This document shows, in pieces, positions 35,808 through 49,600 of a stretch of 64,000 bases of DNA. Numbering within the stretch: the first letter of the stretch is position 1; every line of letters starts with the position of its first letter. The DNA comes from Klebsormidium nitens. Lineage: Eukaryota; Streptophyta; Klebsormidiophyceae; Klebsormidiales; Klebsormidiaceae. Where the stretch lies: contig DF237408.1 of NCBI GenBank assembly GCA_000708835.1, positions 1 to 64,000 of the forward strand, in the 5' to 3' direction. Position numbers and translations under genes: made by a program. The notes beneath the pieces are model-generated. The model was not told the origin of the DNA, did no database searches, and saw only the letters and a program-made list of their open reading frames with translations.

Positions 35808-36732
35808 CGATGCGGCATCGACGTGCTGGCTCAGCATGCGAAGAAACCCGGCGGACGCCACAGCGGAATGTATTCGACCAATCAGCGTGCACAGGGGCTG
35901 CCGTCAACTCCAAAGGGGGGTCAAGAAAAGTACCAAAGCCAAGAATAGTCCGCAGAATCAGTAATCAGGGCTCAGCATTAGGGGAACATAGGGCTCTGCA
36001 GGGTGCAGTACAATGCTGCCGGCCAAAGTGTCACGTTACTGCGTAGGCCTGGATTCTGAAGAGTAATTAGCAGTGTGCTGGGCCCAGTGCGTCCCTTCTT
36101 CGTGTGAGCTTGTCCGGGTCAAAACGCTCTATGATGAGAGCCTCAGCAAGCGAACTCTCAAACTCATCTTCATGTGCAGAGCGGCGTCATCAAGGGATGC
36201 CTGGGATTCAACTGGAGGGCCGCAGCAGGCAAGCTGAATGCAAAGCTTGCCATGCCTCCCTAAAGGCTTTTCTTGACGGTGCTCTTGTGCTGGTACAAGG
36301 TACGTCTTTAGCTATCAAATGGCCCACACACGTCGAAACACTGAAAGCTAGCACAGAAAGATTGAATCTAAAACCTGACAGTGAAAGCAACATGGGGTGC
36401 ACTGTGCAGCCTGCGCTAAGATTGTCGCTCACCACCATCAAGCGGGCGCGCGCGCGTACTCTTTGCTCAAAGTAGCACTTCTTCTTGGGGGGGCCCAGAA
36501 ATGGTCTACCCAGTGCCCCCTCGGAATATTGCCGAAGCAGGGAGGGAGTTCCCGTCTGCCTGCACCTTCTCCTTCTGGCACCTTCCAAGTTCCAGTCAGA
36601 AGCTCCGCCCTGAGCGGGGGCCCTGAGAAGGCGCTTGCTTGTGCAGAGTCCCATCCAGGTGCTGCTATATCTGGCGTCATTTTCGTCGCCTTTTTGCCAA
36701 TGTAGCCAAGGCCCTCGAGCTGCTCCGCCTGG
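35808..36732. other. Divergent upstream region of QTRT1 and DNA glycosylase
   Basis: The two start codons are 925 bp apart. A short acidic open stretch on the minus strand (about 36067-36185, ending in TAA) has no clear splice acceptor. Around 36440-36460 there is a GCGCGCGCG run. No TATA box was recognised. Confidence 0.45.
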
Positions 36733-39468
36733 ATGTTGGGTGCTCTGCGGTCGGTGCGCTTTGAAAAGGCCTCACGACTTTCAGTATTTATGATGGCAAC
36801 AAAAGGAGGTTCATTTGGTTCTGCAAAGGATCTTGCGAGCGGGGCAGGGGCAAGCCTGGGGTGTGGCACCATGAATGGCTCGAGCTTTGCCAGTCCGGAG
36901 GGTGCCATAACCCAGCCACAAGGATCAGTGCCTGCCCTGCATCTTGCGCCTAGTCCTGGCGCTGAAGCTGCCCAACACGGTGGCAGCACACGGGGGGCTC
37001 TCAGACGGTCCAGCCGCAGAGCGCTCCTGACAACCCCAAAGCCTGACATGGAGTTGCACTCAGTGGGGGCGCCAGATGCCCCCACAGCTCAAGTCCCTCT
37101 AAGTGCTGCTCCTGCTGAAGATGGCACCTTGGGCATGTTGAATGAATCTAGGGTTGTGCCAGTGTCTGTTGATGCGCCAGGAACACCGATTCGGAGGGCG
37201 AGCGCCCGCTCTCGAAAGAGCTCAAAGCAGGTTGCATCACCCAAGGAAGAAGCCGTAAAGGCCGTGAAGAAGGCCAAGGTGTTGCAGGATGCGGCGGTGC
37301 CGCTGTTGGATCCTGCAGCTGTGAGGGACGAGATTGGGGCGCTGGCGGCGCTCCCTGTTCCGCGCAGCCTGCTGGAGGAGGAGGTCATGCAGGCAGCCAT
37401 CGACCACCTGAAAACAGCAGACGCAGGTGGGTGCAGAGACAGCTGCCATGGGGCAGCAAGCGTAGGCAAAGCCTTCGTACCAACTCAGCCGCCTGCTAGC
37501 TCAGGTACATATATTGCTGGGTCTCACATGATAGCGTCTGACAAGACCTCCTTAGGTTGTTTTATCAAACAGGCAGCTCAGGCAGGTCGCATCTAGCTCC
37601 TTCATTGTATGTCTGAAGGTTCAGAGTCACTGCTTGGGCCAAAACATTCTGATGAGTTTCAGATACATACGTGTGTTCAGCTTTGAGCTGTTGCCCTGAT
37701 CTGAACAACTTCTGATGAACCCAACAGGTTTGGCTGCAATCATTGAACAGCATACTCCTCCAAACCCAGCGGCACGTGACACAATCTCGCCATTCAAGGT
37801 ATTCACTACTCTCAGTGGCTGGGGTCCAAACACACTCTGCTTGATCAGGCCATTTCGTGGCGCAATGTTAGATTGTCAACTTGGTTGAAAGTTTCAGGAA
37901 GGGTCTTCGGCCAGAATTCCCCTTTACAGGAGGCCTTTTCGTACGCTCAGTTCATGCACCCTCTCTGTATCATGCCCCTGCGCACAGAGTTGCTGCTACC
38001 TTTTCGGCAAAAACATCCGCATGGGTTTGTTGTGCTTGTGCAGGCCTTGGTGAAGAGCATAGTGTACCAGCAGCTCGCTGGCAAGGCGGCGTCCACCATC
38101 CATGGCCGGCTCGTTGATCTGCTGGGGGTGAGATGCGCCCTCCTCTTTCCTGCAACCCCTCAAATGTGTAGGACCTGCTTTGCACTGATGTGCGTGCCGT
38201 TTGCCGCTAGTGGCTGCCAGGGCCACTCGTGAACCGAGCAGTCAGAGTCAGGGAGACCCGGAATCAGTCACGTTCCCATGGCAAACGTTTTTGTCTTTCT
38301 TCCTCTGCAGGGCGCGGACTGCGTAACCCCTGACCGCATCTTGGCCATTGATGCAGAGCAGCTTCGCACAGTGGGCCTTTCTCGACAAAAGGTAATAAGC
38401 AAGTAAGAGCATAACAGTGTCCTATCGTTTTGACCCATCAGAAAATTCCTTCTTGATCTTTTTGTCTCCTTTTCTAGTGCTTCTCATAAACATAGGGAGA
38501 GGCGGGGCCTTCATCCGAGGTATGTGAGACATTCGCAGCACTGTCGTTGTGTGCAGGCCAGTTACGTGCATGATCTGTCGAGCCACTTCCAGTCCGGAGC
38601 CTTGTCAGACGCGGCGCTGCTGTCCCTCGATGACGCCCAGCTGATGCAGAAGCTGACAGCAGTTAAGGTGAGGGCGACAAGATAAGGCCTGCCGTACAAG
38701 AGGTAGTCTGGCGCGAGCGGGCCAAGTGTGCTATCCACCCGGCCACCGACATTCATTGCGGCATCGTAAAGTTTGTCTCCTCTTGTCAATCGGCGGCTGC
38801 CTCGAGTAGCAGCCCTTCGTACCGTGGTTCATAAGCAGTACGCCGCCTCAGTCGAGGATTTGCCATAATTGCGGCTGCGGGTTTGGTTGTGCGCAGGGGA
38901 TCGGCGAGTGGACGGCGCACATGTTCATGATGTTCACGTTGCACCGGCCGGACGTTCTGCCCACGGGAGACCTGGCGGTGAAGAAGGTAAGCCTGCTCCG
39001 ATACCACTTGGTCAATTGGCGAAACCTGACTGCCGAGGGTGCGCGCGGCCAATGTTGCGAAAGAAGCGTTCACCCAGATTGTCAATTTAGTCGCATCCGC
39101 AGTCTCGTCGGAAGGGTTGTGCATCCAAAGAGCAATACGGGGCGTTCAGACTGGACACAAGAAACAAGAGAACCGTGCACATTGGGCGGGCGCTTGCGTC
39201 CTATTCGATCTCGAGCGTCAAGTCGTTCGCGTGGCACAATCATCAGCTCGAGGCAGATCTCTGAAGTGCCGGGGAGGGATGGTCACTCTAGGTAGCTGAT
39301 GTCGTTACGCACCTGCCTTTGCAGGGCTTTCAAAGGCTTTTTGGCTTGTCTGGGCTCCCAACGCCACAAAAGATGCAAGAGTTGGCAGAGCCTTGGAGGC
39401 CATATCGTTCCGTAGGTTCTCTTTACATGTGGAAGGTACAGGACACAGTCGTTCCGGCAACAGACTAG
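36733..39468 (+). CDS. DNA-3-methyladenine glycosylase II-like (AlkA, HhH-GPD)
   Basis: The enzyme would remove alkylated purines in base-excision repair. Exons: 36733-37426, 37728-37798, 38044-38127, 38311-38391, 38557-38667, 38897-38986, 39325-39468; 424 aa, in frame. The first about 200 residues are Ser/Ala/Lys-rich with basic patches (AVKKAKVLQ), probably disordered and possibly a nuclear signal. The catalytic part starts near DHLKTADAGLAAIIEQH, followed by ALVKSIVYQQLAGKAASTI, HhH residues GIGEWTAHMFMMF, and PTGDLAVKKGF with the catalytic Asp, ending at LYMWKVQDTVVPATD. This is the plant AlkA-like arrangement. The start could instead be an ATG about 60 bp downstream (MATKGG). Diverges from QTRT1. 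Confidence 0.94.
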
Positions 39469-40645
39469 GGGTCTCTCGCTTCTTGGGAAGTGTGATTGGC
39501 AACTTGATAGTTGTGATTCCCTTCGAGCGCTTTCATGTTTTTGGAGCTTTTTATCCTGCTTTTAATGTAAACCTTGCAACTCGCAAAACATTTGGAATTT
39601 CAAGATCAATGCTTCGCGTTTGAAAGAAGTCAACATAGACGCTCTTAACGGCCAATCAGCGGCAGTGGTCAGAGTGGTTGTCTCTCTTGTAGGATCAAAC
39701 AATGAAGGTCAAAGGAATACGATAAGGGAGATTGCGATAGAACGTGACGGCAACTCCTATGTGAACGTGTGTGCATTGACAGCATGTACGCTAAGCACAC
39801 GAGCCTGCTCCGGCATCCAGAACTGATGAATTCATTCCAATGATCATACCATGGCCGTCACGCGTGATACCGGTATACGCTTTACTTACGGCTTCAGTGG
39901 AAACTTGTCAGTGTGGGGCCGGACGCAACTGCACACGGCCAAAGCACGACCGACGTACCTCTTGCACTCTTGCACGAGCTTTGGCTTTGGCGATGCAACA
40001 TGCCCTCATATACAGGCCAGCCCTCCCGCAGGCCTCACGTCTCATGCATACATGTACCTAGGTGATATGTAGGACCCAGGTGGACTGGTAATAGGTAATA
40101 GGGCCAGAGGTCACGACCAATGGTCATTGGTTAGTCACCGTCATACAGGGATTCATGGCGGATTGCTCACATTTTCGGATCAAGCCTTCCTGCAATTGCC
40201 GTCCATTACATTCATCGGCGGCTAAAAGTCGAGCCTTTGCTGTTCAAATTTCAGCTGAGCTCGGCCTGGGACTCGGGAGGCTGGCCCCTGCGGGCGGCAG
40301 CAGGCCTTGGCGACCGGCGTATTGGCCGGAACCGGTTGAAAGTACGTTCGCAACGTACGCACGTGTGGCAGCATTTGGCAAGCTGGACCTGTTGGATAGG
40401 CGCCCGGGAGGCGGGTTCGGTTGGCTTGGTGGTTAGGGTGGGTTCACGTGCGGAGCGCGGCAAGTAATAGGATAACTGGTTGAAGAGTTTCTGGTTAGAG
40501 TTGACCTATCTCAAGCCAGTATATAAGAAAATTTTGCCGGGCATGCATTCTGTAGCCGTTGCGCCAGCTGGCTTCCCAGCCGAAATCGACGGCTATGCGA
40601 GGAATGCGTTGTGACCCTGACCCCTGTGCCCAGTAAGGGGGAAAT
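39469..40645. other. Intergenic and CesA1 upstream region
   Basis: This holds the 3' UTR of the glycosylase gene and the promoter of the first cellulose synthase gene. A near-palindrome, ACCAATGGTCATTGGT, lies at about 40118-40133. A TATA box is listed separately. Confidence 0.45.
40520..40527 (+). promoter_or_regulatory. TATA box of the first CesA gene
   Basis: TATATAAG lies about 120 bp upstream of the CesA1 ATG at 40646, a sensible position for a short 5' UTR. Promoter function is inferred from sequence and position only. Confidence 0.5.
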
Positions 40646-43600
40646 ATGTCAGTTCACATTGACCCCCCTGATTCCGTCAAACCCAGTCACTTCATGCGCA
40701 TGCCAAAATTGGAAGAAGGAGCGCCTGAGCCTGAGGCTGGAGACTCGAGAGCTTTCAAGACATTGACAAGAAATTGGGGCGCTGCCTCGAAGCGCAGTCC
40801 AGCTTCGGATGAGGTTTCTGTATTGAGAACTCAGAGTCAGGAGCTCAGGAGGACGTTGCCAACAAGAAGGTGGTTACAGCTTATCCTGAACAGTCTTCTG
40901 GCAACACGTGACAGCGCAGGCACCTAGGAGGCGGCCAGTGGAACGTACAAAGGATGTTTGTCCCTAGGCCTTAGGTGTATGGTATGCCCACAGCTGTAGT
41001 TAAGGTAACTGCTTTTGCAGATTGGAAGTTAGCAACCCTGCTTTTCTTCGGGCCTCGGTTGGTAGCTTTCGTTCCTTTCGGCTGCCCTTTCATGTGTTGC
41101 CTCGAATAGTGAGAACCTTGGAAACATCCCCGGGCGGCATGGCCCTCCCCAGTCATAGTGCTGGGACAGGGGCGACCTTGGACAGTGCAGGGAGGGCAGC
41201 CGCAGAGAATGATGCGCTCTATGCGGACATGGCAGCAAACCACCATGCGGTGCCTCTGACCCCGGGCACACCAGACAGGAGCACAACCACGGGACTGGAG
41301 TCGCCAGTCCATCCGCGGTCGCTGCACTACATGGAACAAGGGGTGAGCTCAGGCCCATGTTTACTCTGGGCCCGCAAGGACTCTGGCTGTCGCTTTTTTC
41401 CCAGTAACTACCACAGTCTTTCTGAAAGTCAACTGCTAGTCAACCAAGCAGTGGATCCAGGCATCACCACGCGTGCGAATAGGCCAAACAGTGTCCTTGT
41501 TTGGTAATGCTGCCAGCTTCAAAGTCTGCTGCCGCCTTCAGCCATGCATGCCGTGCAGTGTCCTACTCTTGTCACAGGGCTTTGCCAGATATGGTCTTTC
41601 TCAACAAGGGGCAAATGTGGCCAAAAGTAGCGCCTGGGAATTTTGCAGTCTCACTGGTCTACATCTGGGCTGCTGACAACCAAGCATTGCCGTAGCATTC
41701 AGACGGTTGAAAACGCTTCCTGGCCAGATCTTGGGAAGTCCTAAACAAGAGCATCAGTCATTGGACCTGTCTGGTTGCACCTTCCAGAGAGTAATCGATT
41801 GTGTCTAGTTCAGCGACATGCGTGCGACTTAGTCGCACCAGATCTACATCCTACGAGTGTGTATCGCAACTTTGCAGCTTTGCTGGGGCGGTCTTAGGTT
41901 GTCACTGCGCCTTTTTGCAACAGTCGGGTCTTGCCTTGAATTTAAGGAGCAGTAAGGCCCTTACATGGCTCGGCTGCGCTAGATCTGCTGTACCTAAGCT
42001 GATTGGCCGCTGGTATACTGGCAGGAGAATGGTGCCATGTACCGCGTCTATGTGCCCAGCACCCCCCCGCTGGACCAGGTCTTGGGTAGCACAGTTCCAT
42101 CGGGTCACACCGGCTCCGAGACACCGACCAGCTCGCACTGGGGGGGAACAGAGTACACGGGGGCAGACTTGCCCCTGAGCGAGAACGCGCGCAGCCTGCA
42201 CCAGCGCACAGAGAGCTTCCGCAGCGAGCGCAGCCAGTCGCTGTTCTCGGAGACAAGCGTCTCCAGCATGGAGAATGTTATGGTCACAGGCAGCCACTCC
42301 AAGCGCCAGCTGGGGCTCGGAGACTCCTCCAGCAAGCGGCCCGAGGTGAGCCAAAGCAAACCCTAGTGACAAAGCTCCCGTTAGACACGGGTGGCTGCCG
42401 CCACTGGTGGTCGTTGGCCCCGCCGATACAGTATTGCATGTGGTCCCTGCGGTTGCAGCAAGAGCATAGGTATCTGCTAGAGCGGGCGCCCCGCTAGGAG
42501 ACACTTTTGCGTGCAAAATCTCAGCCTCAACCAGGGGTTGTCCCGACTCCGGTGGAGCAAGCGGCAACATTCTCTCGGCATACTATAGGTGCAGATACCA
42601 AAGTTCAGCAAGCGTGGCCTAGATGGCAAGCAGGTTCCGTGGCCCGGGCTTCTGCTTTTGGTGGACTCAGAACTTCACCTAGATAAGAGTTGCTAACCTA
42701 ATTTGGCAGCGCCCTCTGTCAGGGACTATTGAGAAGGATGTTCAAGCATAGGTCGTATACTGCCCCAATTGTGAACGTCGTCAATTTGGTAGCAGGCTAT
42801 TAACTGGACTTACGTGTTCCAAAGCTGGGGGTCCAGACATGTTCCGCCCACTCTGTTCGCAGGGCGCCTCACGCAAGTACACGCGGGACGATCTGAAGCT
42901 GGCGTGTGCCATCTGCGATGAGCCGGTGGGGCTGGACCTGGACGGCAACGAGTTTGTTCCGTGCGAGTGTGCATTCCCGGTGTGCCGGCCCTGCTACGAG
43001 TACATCCGCAAGAATGAGGGCAACAGGTGTCCCCGCTGCAAGGAGCAGTACAAGCGGAAGACAGGTGGGGCGCCAGCAGCGGCCAACTCAGGCGCATCGG
43101 GGCTTGAACAGACCTCGGGCTAATTACAAGCAATTGTCGTTAGGGCGTTGAGCTAGCTCATCAGTAGCCCTGCCAAAGATTTCAAGGGCGGGCGCGCTTA
43201 TTGGAGGATCCGGAGGAGTGCACAGGCTGTTGGGCAAGTTCTGGCAGCAACCGTGCAGGGTCTGTGGCGCAAGTCTGCAGAATGCTTCGCTTGAATGATC
43301 ATGTTATTGGGCTATGGGCTAGCAGGACTGACAAGAATGCTGGCGGACTTTCAGGGAGCCCGCCAGTGGAGGGCGATCCGATAGAGGAGGGGGTGCGGCA
43401 CGAGGAGGAGGAAGACGCATTTGAGCGCGTGCACGCGGCTGTGAAGAAGGAGCCGCTCCGCCTTTCACGCACCTCAGACACGCCCCGGCTCTCCATTGAG
43501 GGTCCTCCCCCCAAGCCGTCCCCCATGCACCGCTACTACGACAACCACGACAAGACGCTTGTAGCAGTGCCCAACCTGATGGACGCCGACGGGCTAGGTA

Positions 43601-46600
43601 TGGCCATGGCCCCATGATAATTCCGGCAGATATCCATGTTTGGGGCAGGTTGCCTAAGGGAGAGTCTGCCGCGAAGTTGGTTCTGCACGGTCTGCTGACT
43701 GCCACTTGACCCACATTACCTCGATGCGGTGTAACTTAAAGTGGGCGTAGGCCATGCATGGACACCCCAAGGCCATCTACGGCGATCGGGGCCCAGATTG
43801 GCCGAAGTTGCAATCTGGTCCGTTAAAAAAAGACTCAGATGCACGGAGTGTGCATTTCCGGACCTTTGAAATCGGACGCCCACTTTAATGGGCTGCTACT
43901 CTGGTGGGGGTAGTTGTATGCGGAACGCTTCCTAATCGGCGCGGCGGCTGTTTGCAGGGGAGCTGCTGGACCCCAGCAAGCCGAAGGAGGCATACGGTTA
44001 CGGTAGCATCCTGTGGGCGGAGAATGCGCACCAGCCATCGGAGGCGGAGAGTGGCGACGGCAGCAGCGGGGGCAGCTCGCCCCCCAAGTCGGAGGGCAGC
44101 GCGGCCATTAAGGCGGACAACTCGCGCATGCCGCTCAGCAGGAAGGTGCCCATCACGGCCATGATGCTCAACCCCTACAGGTGAGCGCACTCACACCCTC
44201 TGGGTCAAAGCTGTTGGGAAGCATTGATGCAAGCAGACAGCTTGTGAGGGTTGGCAGGTTCCACAGGCAGTTCGCACGCCTGTTTGTGAAGGACAAGCAG
44301 TTACAGTAGGCGCACAGCAGTTGGGGGCGAGGATGTCCTACAGATGGTTCATGAACCGTGGATGCGGAATTCGAGTTGACTGTACGAAATCTATCAAGAG
44401 GGACCAGAGTTGTAAGTTGTAGACCAAGTTGTAGTCTCTGTTTAGGCCCAAGCCAATGACCGGTGTCAAGTTAATGGTCGAAGCAAAGAGTGTGATTGTG
44501 GGTTGCTGTCTATCACTTAGCAGTGGTAGCACCGCTAGCGATGAATCCTAGAGGCAGCAGGCCGAGATGACGCTCTGCTGTAGCGCTCTCTGACCCCTGC
44601 GTCCACTGCTGTGCTCTCCCGGCAGGCTGATGGTGGTGGTGCGGCTGGTGGTGCTGGTCCTGTTTCTGTCGTGGCGAATCAGCAACCCCAACTACGCCGC
44701 GTACGGCCTCTGGCTCGTGTCGGTCATCTGCGAGACCTGGTTCGGCGTCTCCTGGATCCTGGATCAGGTGACCACCCATTTAGACCCACCCTTTGTTCTC
44801 TCTACTTTCCAGATCTTCATGTTTTGTAAAGATTTTCTCCTTCAATGTGCCTTACTGGGATGTATTGGCCCTTCAACGGATTTGCAGACGTCCTTCTTGT
44901 CGCGTGCTGCTGCTTTAGCTCAATGCCGGTTTGAGTTGCGACCTTCTATGATTCGGCTTTTTTCAAGGCGCTTTGGTCCAGCCTTAGCACAGATGGTGCA
45001 CTTGTTTGAGTGTTGGTTGCGGTTGCTCTCCTTCCGAGAGTTTGTACTTCACATGCTCACACGCTCATGGTGTGGTGGCGCAGGTGCCCAAGTGGAGCCC
45101 CATCACACGCGAGACGTACTTGGACCGCCTCAACTCGCGGTATGACAAGTCTCCCGAGGATTGCGAGCTGGCTGCAATTGACATCTTCGTCTCTACGGCC
45201 GACCCTGAGAAGGAGCCCCCCCTGACCACCTCCAATGTCGTGCTGTCCGTGCTGGCGGCGGACTACCCCTATGACAAGTGAGCCACCACGCCCTGCCTTA
45301 CACTTTCAGAGGCCCGTATAGTTCTTACTTGCACCTGTTGTGTCCAAGCCGTCTGCGGCGGTTTTCTTCGAGTTCTTTGAGCGGCGGAACCTTTTCCAAG
45401 GGCATTCGCATCTGTGCAACTAACCAACGAGGGAGTTGGAGTTGAGCCTTGTAAGCAGCCACGTCAAGGAGCACTGAGCCCCCACCAAAGGGGTACTTGC
45501 AGCAAGATAGTGTCAACTAGAAACAAGCTAAAATTGTGGCCTTGATGTCTCACTTCGTTCTGCTTCAACTCATGAGGAGCATCACAATAGAGTACTTTGT
45601 AATTCTGGGCATTCCACACAGTCGTTCTTTTTTGACGGAACCTATCCGCATTGGGCTCTTGCGATCAAAGGGCTACCACCTTTATCGGGATTGGCTGCAG
45701 TTCTCTACTGTCAGGCCTGTCCTAGTGGACTTACGGTGCACGATGTTTTCTGCAGGGTTGCTTGCTACCTGTCTGACGACGGCGCAGCCTTGCTGACCTT
45801 TGAAGCGTTGACCGAGACGGCCAGCTTTGCCCGCTTCTGGGTGCCGTTCTGCAAGAAGTTTGAGATCGAGCCACGAGCCCCCGAAGTCTACTTCCAACAG
45901 GTGAGCACACTGGCAGAGGTGTCATAATCGGGAGATGCAGGACCATAAGCTGTTTCGTCGGTGGTTTTCGTAGCCGTGACTGTCTTGGATTATGATGCGA
46001 TCTGCAGACCCAGTATTTTTCAGGAGCCCACGGACCATGTAGAACTTATGCAACCTGTCGGTACCTTCCCTCGTCAGCTCACTCAGTCTAGGATTGCCCA
46101 GACATGCCAAGAGAATTTGTTCTTCGTGGGTCTTCCGTAAACGCATCTTGCTCCCCCTTTGCTGACCATTCCTCTGTTTGTGCGGCAGAGGAAAGAGGAG
46201 TACCTGAAGGACAAGACTCACGCCGATTTCGTCCGGGAGCGACGACAAATGAAGGTAAGTCGTTGGCCTGTCGCCAATCAGCCGCGCTTCTACTTTCTTC
46301 CCCACGAAGCAAGTGCTCGTGATGGTCGAACTATGTTGGCATACGGAGCATGTTGGTGTTGCACGACATCTGTTTGGTGGTTTGCGGTGCCAGCCTGCCG
46401 TGTTAGTCATAGGAAGCTGGTCGGGGGTTTTGACAGTGTGTTGATTGTGATGTGCAGCGCGAGTACGAGGAGTTCAAGGTGCGCATCAACGCGCTGGTGG
46501 CCAAGGCGCAGACCAAGCCGCGTGACGGCTGGAAGATGGCTGACGGCACGCCCTGGCCCGGCAACATCCGCAGCGACCACGTCGGCATGATCCAGGTGAG

Positions 46601-49600
46601 GCGACCGGGCAGTGCAACCAAAGTTTTCGTAACACAGAGCCGCAGCTTTGATAACGGCAAGTTGGGAAGCACCAAGAGATGGAAGCAGAGCTGTGCAGCT
46701 AGTCTTGTGGAGACAAGATTTCATTTGCGTCGACCTGTTCAAGCTTGCAGATTTTGTCCTGACATTGGATCAGAAGCAAAAGCGCCCACCCCCGCTTGTT
46801 TGCGTCTCGTGCACTTCACCTGCCCTCTTCCCATGATACTGTCTTTAGCCTGTTGTTACCCGAGCTTAGAATGCCTGCATTTGTGGCTCTTGCCTGAGCC
46901 TGGGCTGTTGTGCGGTGGGTGCAGGTCTTTCTGCAGCCGGATGGCGACACCATGGACATTGAGGGCAACCCGCTGCCGCGGCTGGTCTACGTGTCAAGAG
47001 AGAAGCGGCCAGGGTACGACCACAACAAGAAGGCGGGGGCTATGAATGCGCTCATCCGCGCCAGCGCGCTGATCACCAACGCGCCCTACATTCTCAATCT
47101 GGATTGTGATCACTACGTCAACAACTGCCAAGCCTTCCGGGAGGTGAGGAAAAGCAAAGTTCTGGCTCCCAGATCAGGAAAAGAGCAGGTTCTGCCATAA
47201 CGTTTGGTTGCCAAGGTGAATGCACTTGTTAAGTTTGTGGAGCAATGAAAATGTGCTTTAAATGGTTGCCGCACAAGATACAATTGAGTTTGCAATAAAG
47301 GTGACTCCCAGAGGCCCGCCCTCGCGGGATACGAATAGTTGTTGTATCAAAAGGGACGATTGCGATGTCAGCAATGCTCCTTAAAATCGGATTGGGACCT
47401 GGTGCGCTTTGTTGAAGGCCTCATTTTGGGTACGTTGTGTGTGCAGGCCATGTGTTTCATGATGGACCCGGTGAAGGGCGCACGCGTGTGTTACGTCCAG
47501 TTTCCGCAGCGATTCGACGGCGTCGACCGCAATGATCGATATGCCAACCACAACACCGTGTTTTACGAGGTCAACATGAAGGGCCTGGACGGCATCCAGG
47601 GGCCCATGTACGTGGGGACGGGCTGCTGCTTCAGACGCCAGGTGAGCAGGCGCAGTCAAGGGTGTCCATACACGAAGAAAGTTGGCCAGGCCGAACTGAA
47701 GGCTCGTATTGATAACGACTCTTTGTTTAGATTCTCTCAGCAATTTGCAAGGAGCTTGAAGGTCTTCTGGATTTTAGGAGTCTATATGAGTTGGTCCTGA
47801 GCAGAAAAAGCGTCGGCATTTTCAGGGGCTTTGTAACACGGCGTCCAAGCAGAATTGTTGATTACCATCGTTCAAAAGTGTTGCTTGCGCCCCTTCTTCC
47901 TGGTGCGTTGCTGTCCTGACGTCGCTTGCCTCCGCTCCCTGTTGGCAGGCGCTGTACGGCACTTTCGCCCCGTCGAAGAAGGGGGGCGAGAAGGCGGGCA
48001 AGGTGGACAAGGGCGGCTGCGGCCTGCTGACGTGGTGCTGCGGCGAGAAGCGCAAGCGCGCAGGGAACAAGGCGGCCAAGGGCCACAAGAAGAAGGACAG
48101 CAGCCAGTCGCTGGTGGACGTGGCAGATGCGGAGGAGCTGCAGCTGATGCCCATGAAGTGGCACGCGCGCCGCTTCGGGGTCTGCCACAACTTCGTCATG
48201 ACCACCACGGAGCTCGACGGCGGCTGCCCGGTGAGCGCACCATGCAACAAAACCGAGCAGAGCACCAGTGCATGAGCGACGCAACTCTTTCTGGAATTTG
48301 TAGCAACTTGGTGCCCTGATCCTGTCATTCGCCTTTTGCTACAATGGCTTGAGAAGGCAAACGTGGATATCTAGTCTTCTTGGCGAGGGCGTGCGTCAAG
48401 TCCTTCTCAAAGATTACCGTGTCCCTCTCCTAGAAAGCGTATGCACCCTTACAAGCGCCCATTCTTTTTGTGCAGACGATGTCCCCACGGACTGTGCTGA
48501 GTGACGTCATCCTAGTGATCTCGTGCGGGTACGAGGACAATACGGAGTGGGGCAAGGAGATTGGCTGGATTTACGGTTCCATCACGGAGGATATCGTGAC
48601 CGGCATGGTCATGCATACGCGCGGTTGGCGCTCCATCTACTGCAGCCCGCCCCGCCCCGCTTTCAAGGTGCGCCACTCGCCCCCAGCAATGAGCAGGTCT
48701 TGTTCGGTGATCTGACGGCTGATGCTGCTTCGGAGGAAGCTCAAAGAAGTGCCTTCCTTTTGGCCCGCTTCGTGGAAATTTTCAGAAGGTCTACTGGAAA
48801 CGTCGATGGAAGACCGCAATGTTCGGGGGACACTTCGTTAATTCTGTCGCCTTTACTATTGCAGGGTACGGCGCCCATCAACCTGACGGACCGGCTGCAC
48901 CAGGTGCTGCGGTGGGGGCTGGGCAGTGTGGAGATCTTCTTCTCGCAGCACAACCCGCTGTGGGCGGGCTGGGGCCAGGGCCTCAAGTTTTTGCAGCGCT
49001 TTGCGTACGTGAACACGACGGTGTACCCGTTCACGAGCATCGCGCTGACGGCGTACTGCGTGCTGCCCGCGGTGTGCCTGCTGCTGAACCAGTTCATCAT
49101 CCCCGTGCTGGACAACACGGCCATCATCTACTTCCTCGTCTACTTCATCGCCGTCTTCGGCACCGCCATCCTCGAGATCCGCTGGTCCGGCGTCGCGCTC
49201 GACGAGTACTGGAGGAACGAACAAGTGAGCCACGCCGCATCGCACGACCCGCCCAGCAAGTCGTGTCCTTCGCCCACAGATCAGCATCAGCGCCCAGGGT
49301 TTTCTGGCATGCAGTGGTTCCTGGCAGTCTCGAGTGTAGCTGCAGGTCTTTAACTCATCTCTCGAGTGTCTAACGTCCACTCCGCTCGTGCAGTTCTGGG
49401 TGATTGGAGGCACGAGCGCGCACCTGGTGGCGGTGTGGCAGGGCCTGCTCAAGATCACGGCCGGCTTCGAGTCGCAGTTCACGCTGACGCAGAAGGACAG
49501 CAACGACGACGGCGAGTTTGCGGAGCTGTACATTTTCCGGTGGACGCCGCTCATCATCCCGCCCACGACCATCATCATCGTGAACCTGATGGGCATCATC

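Noticed and set aside
36067-36190. Acidic minus-strand stretch (FESSLAEALIIERFDP...) ending in TAA
   Set aside because: It reads like protein, but there is no upstream start in frame (TGA TGA just before) and no convincing splice acceptor or partner exon.
36438-37085. 215-codon minus-strand open frame
   Set aside because: It is antisense to the well-supported first exon of the DNA glycosylase gene and looks like a shadow of its biased composition.
40118-40133. Near-palindrome ACCAATGGTCATTGGT upstream of CesA1
   Set aside because: Could be a protein-binding site, but one imperfect 16-bp palindrome in about 1 kb is not evidence enough.
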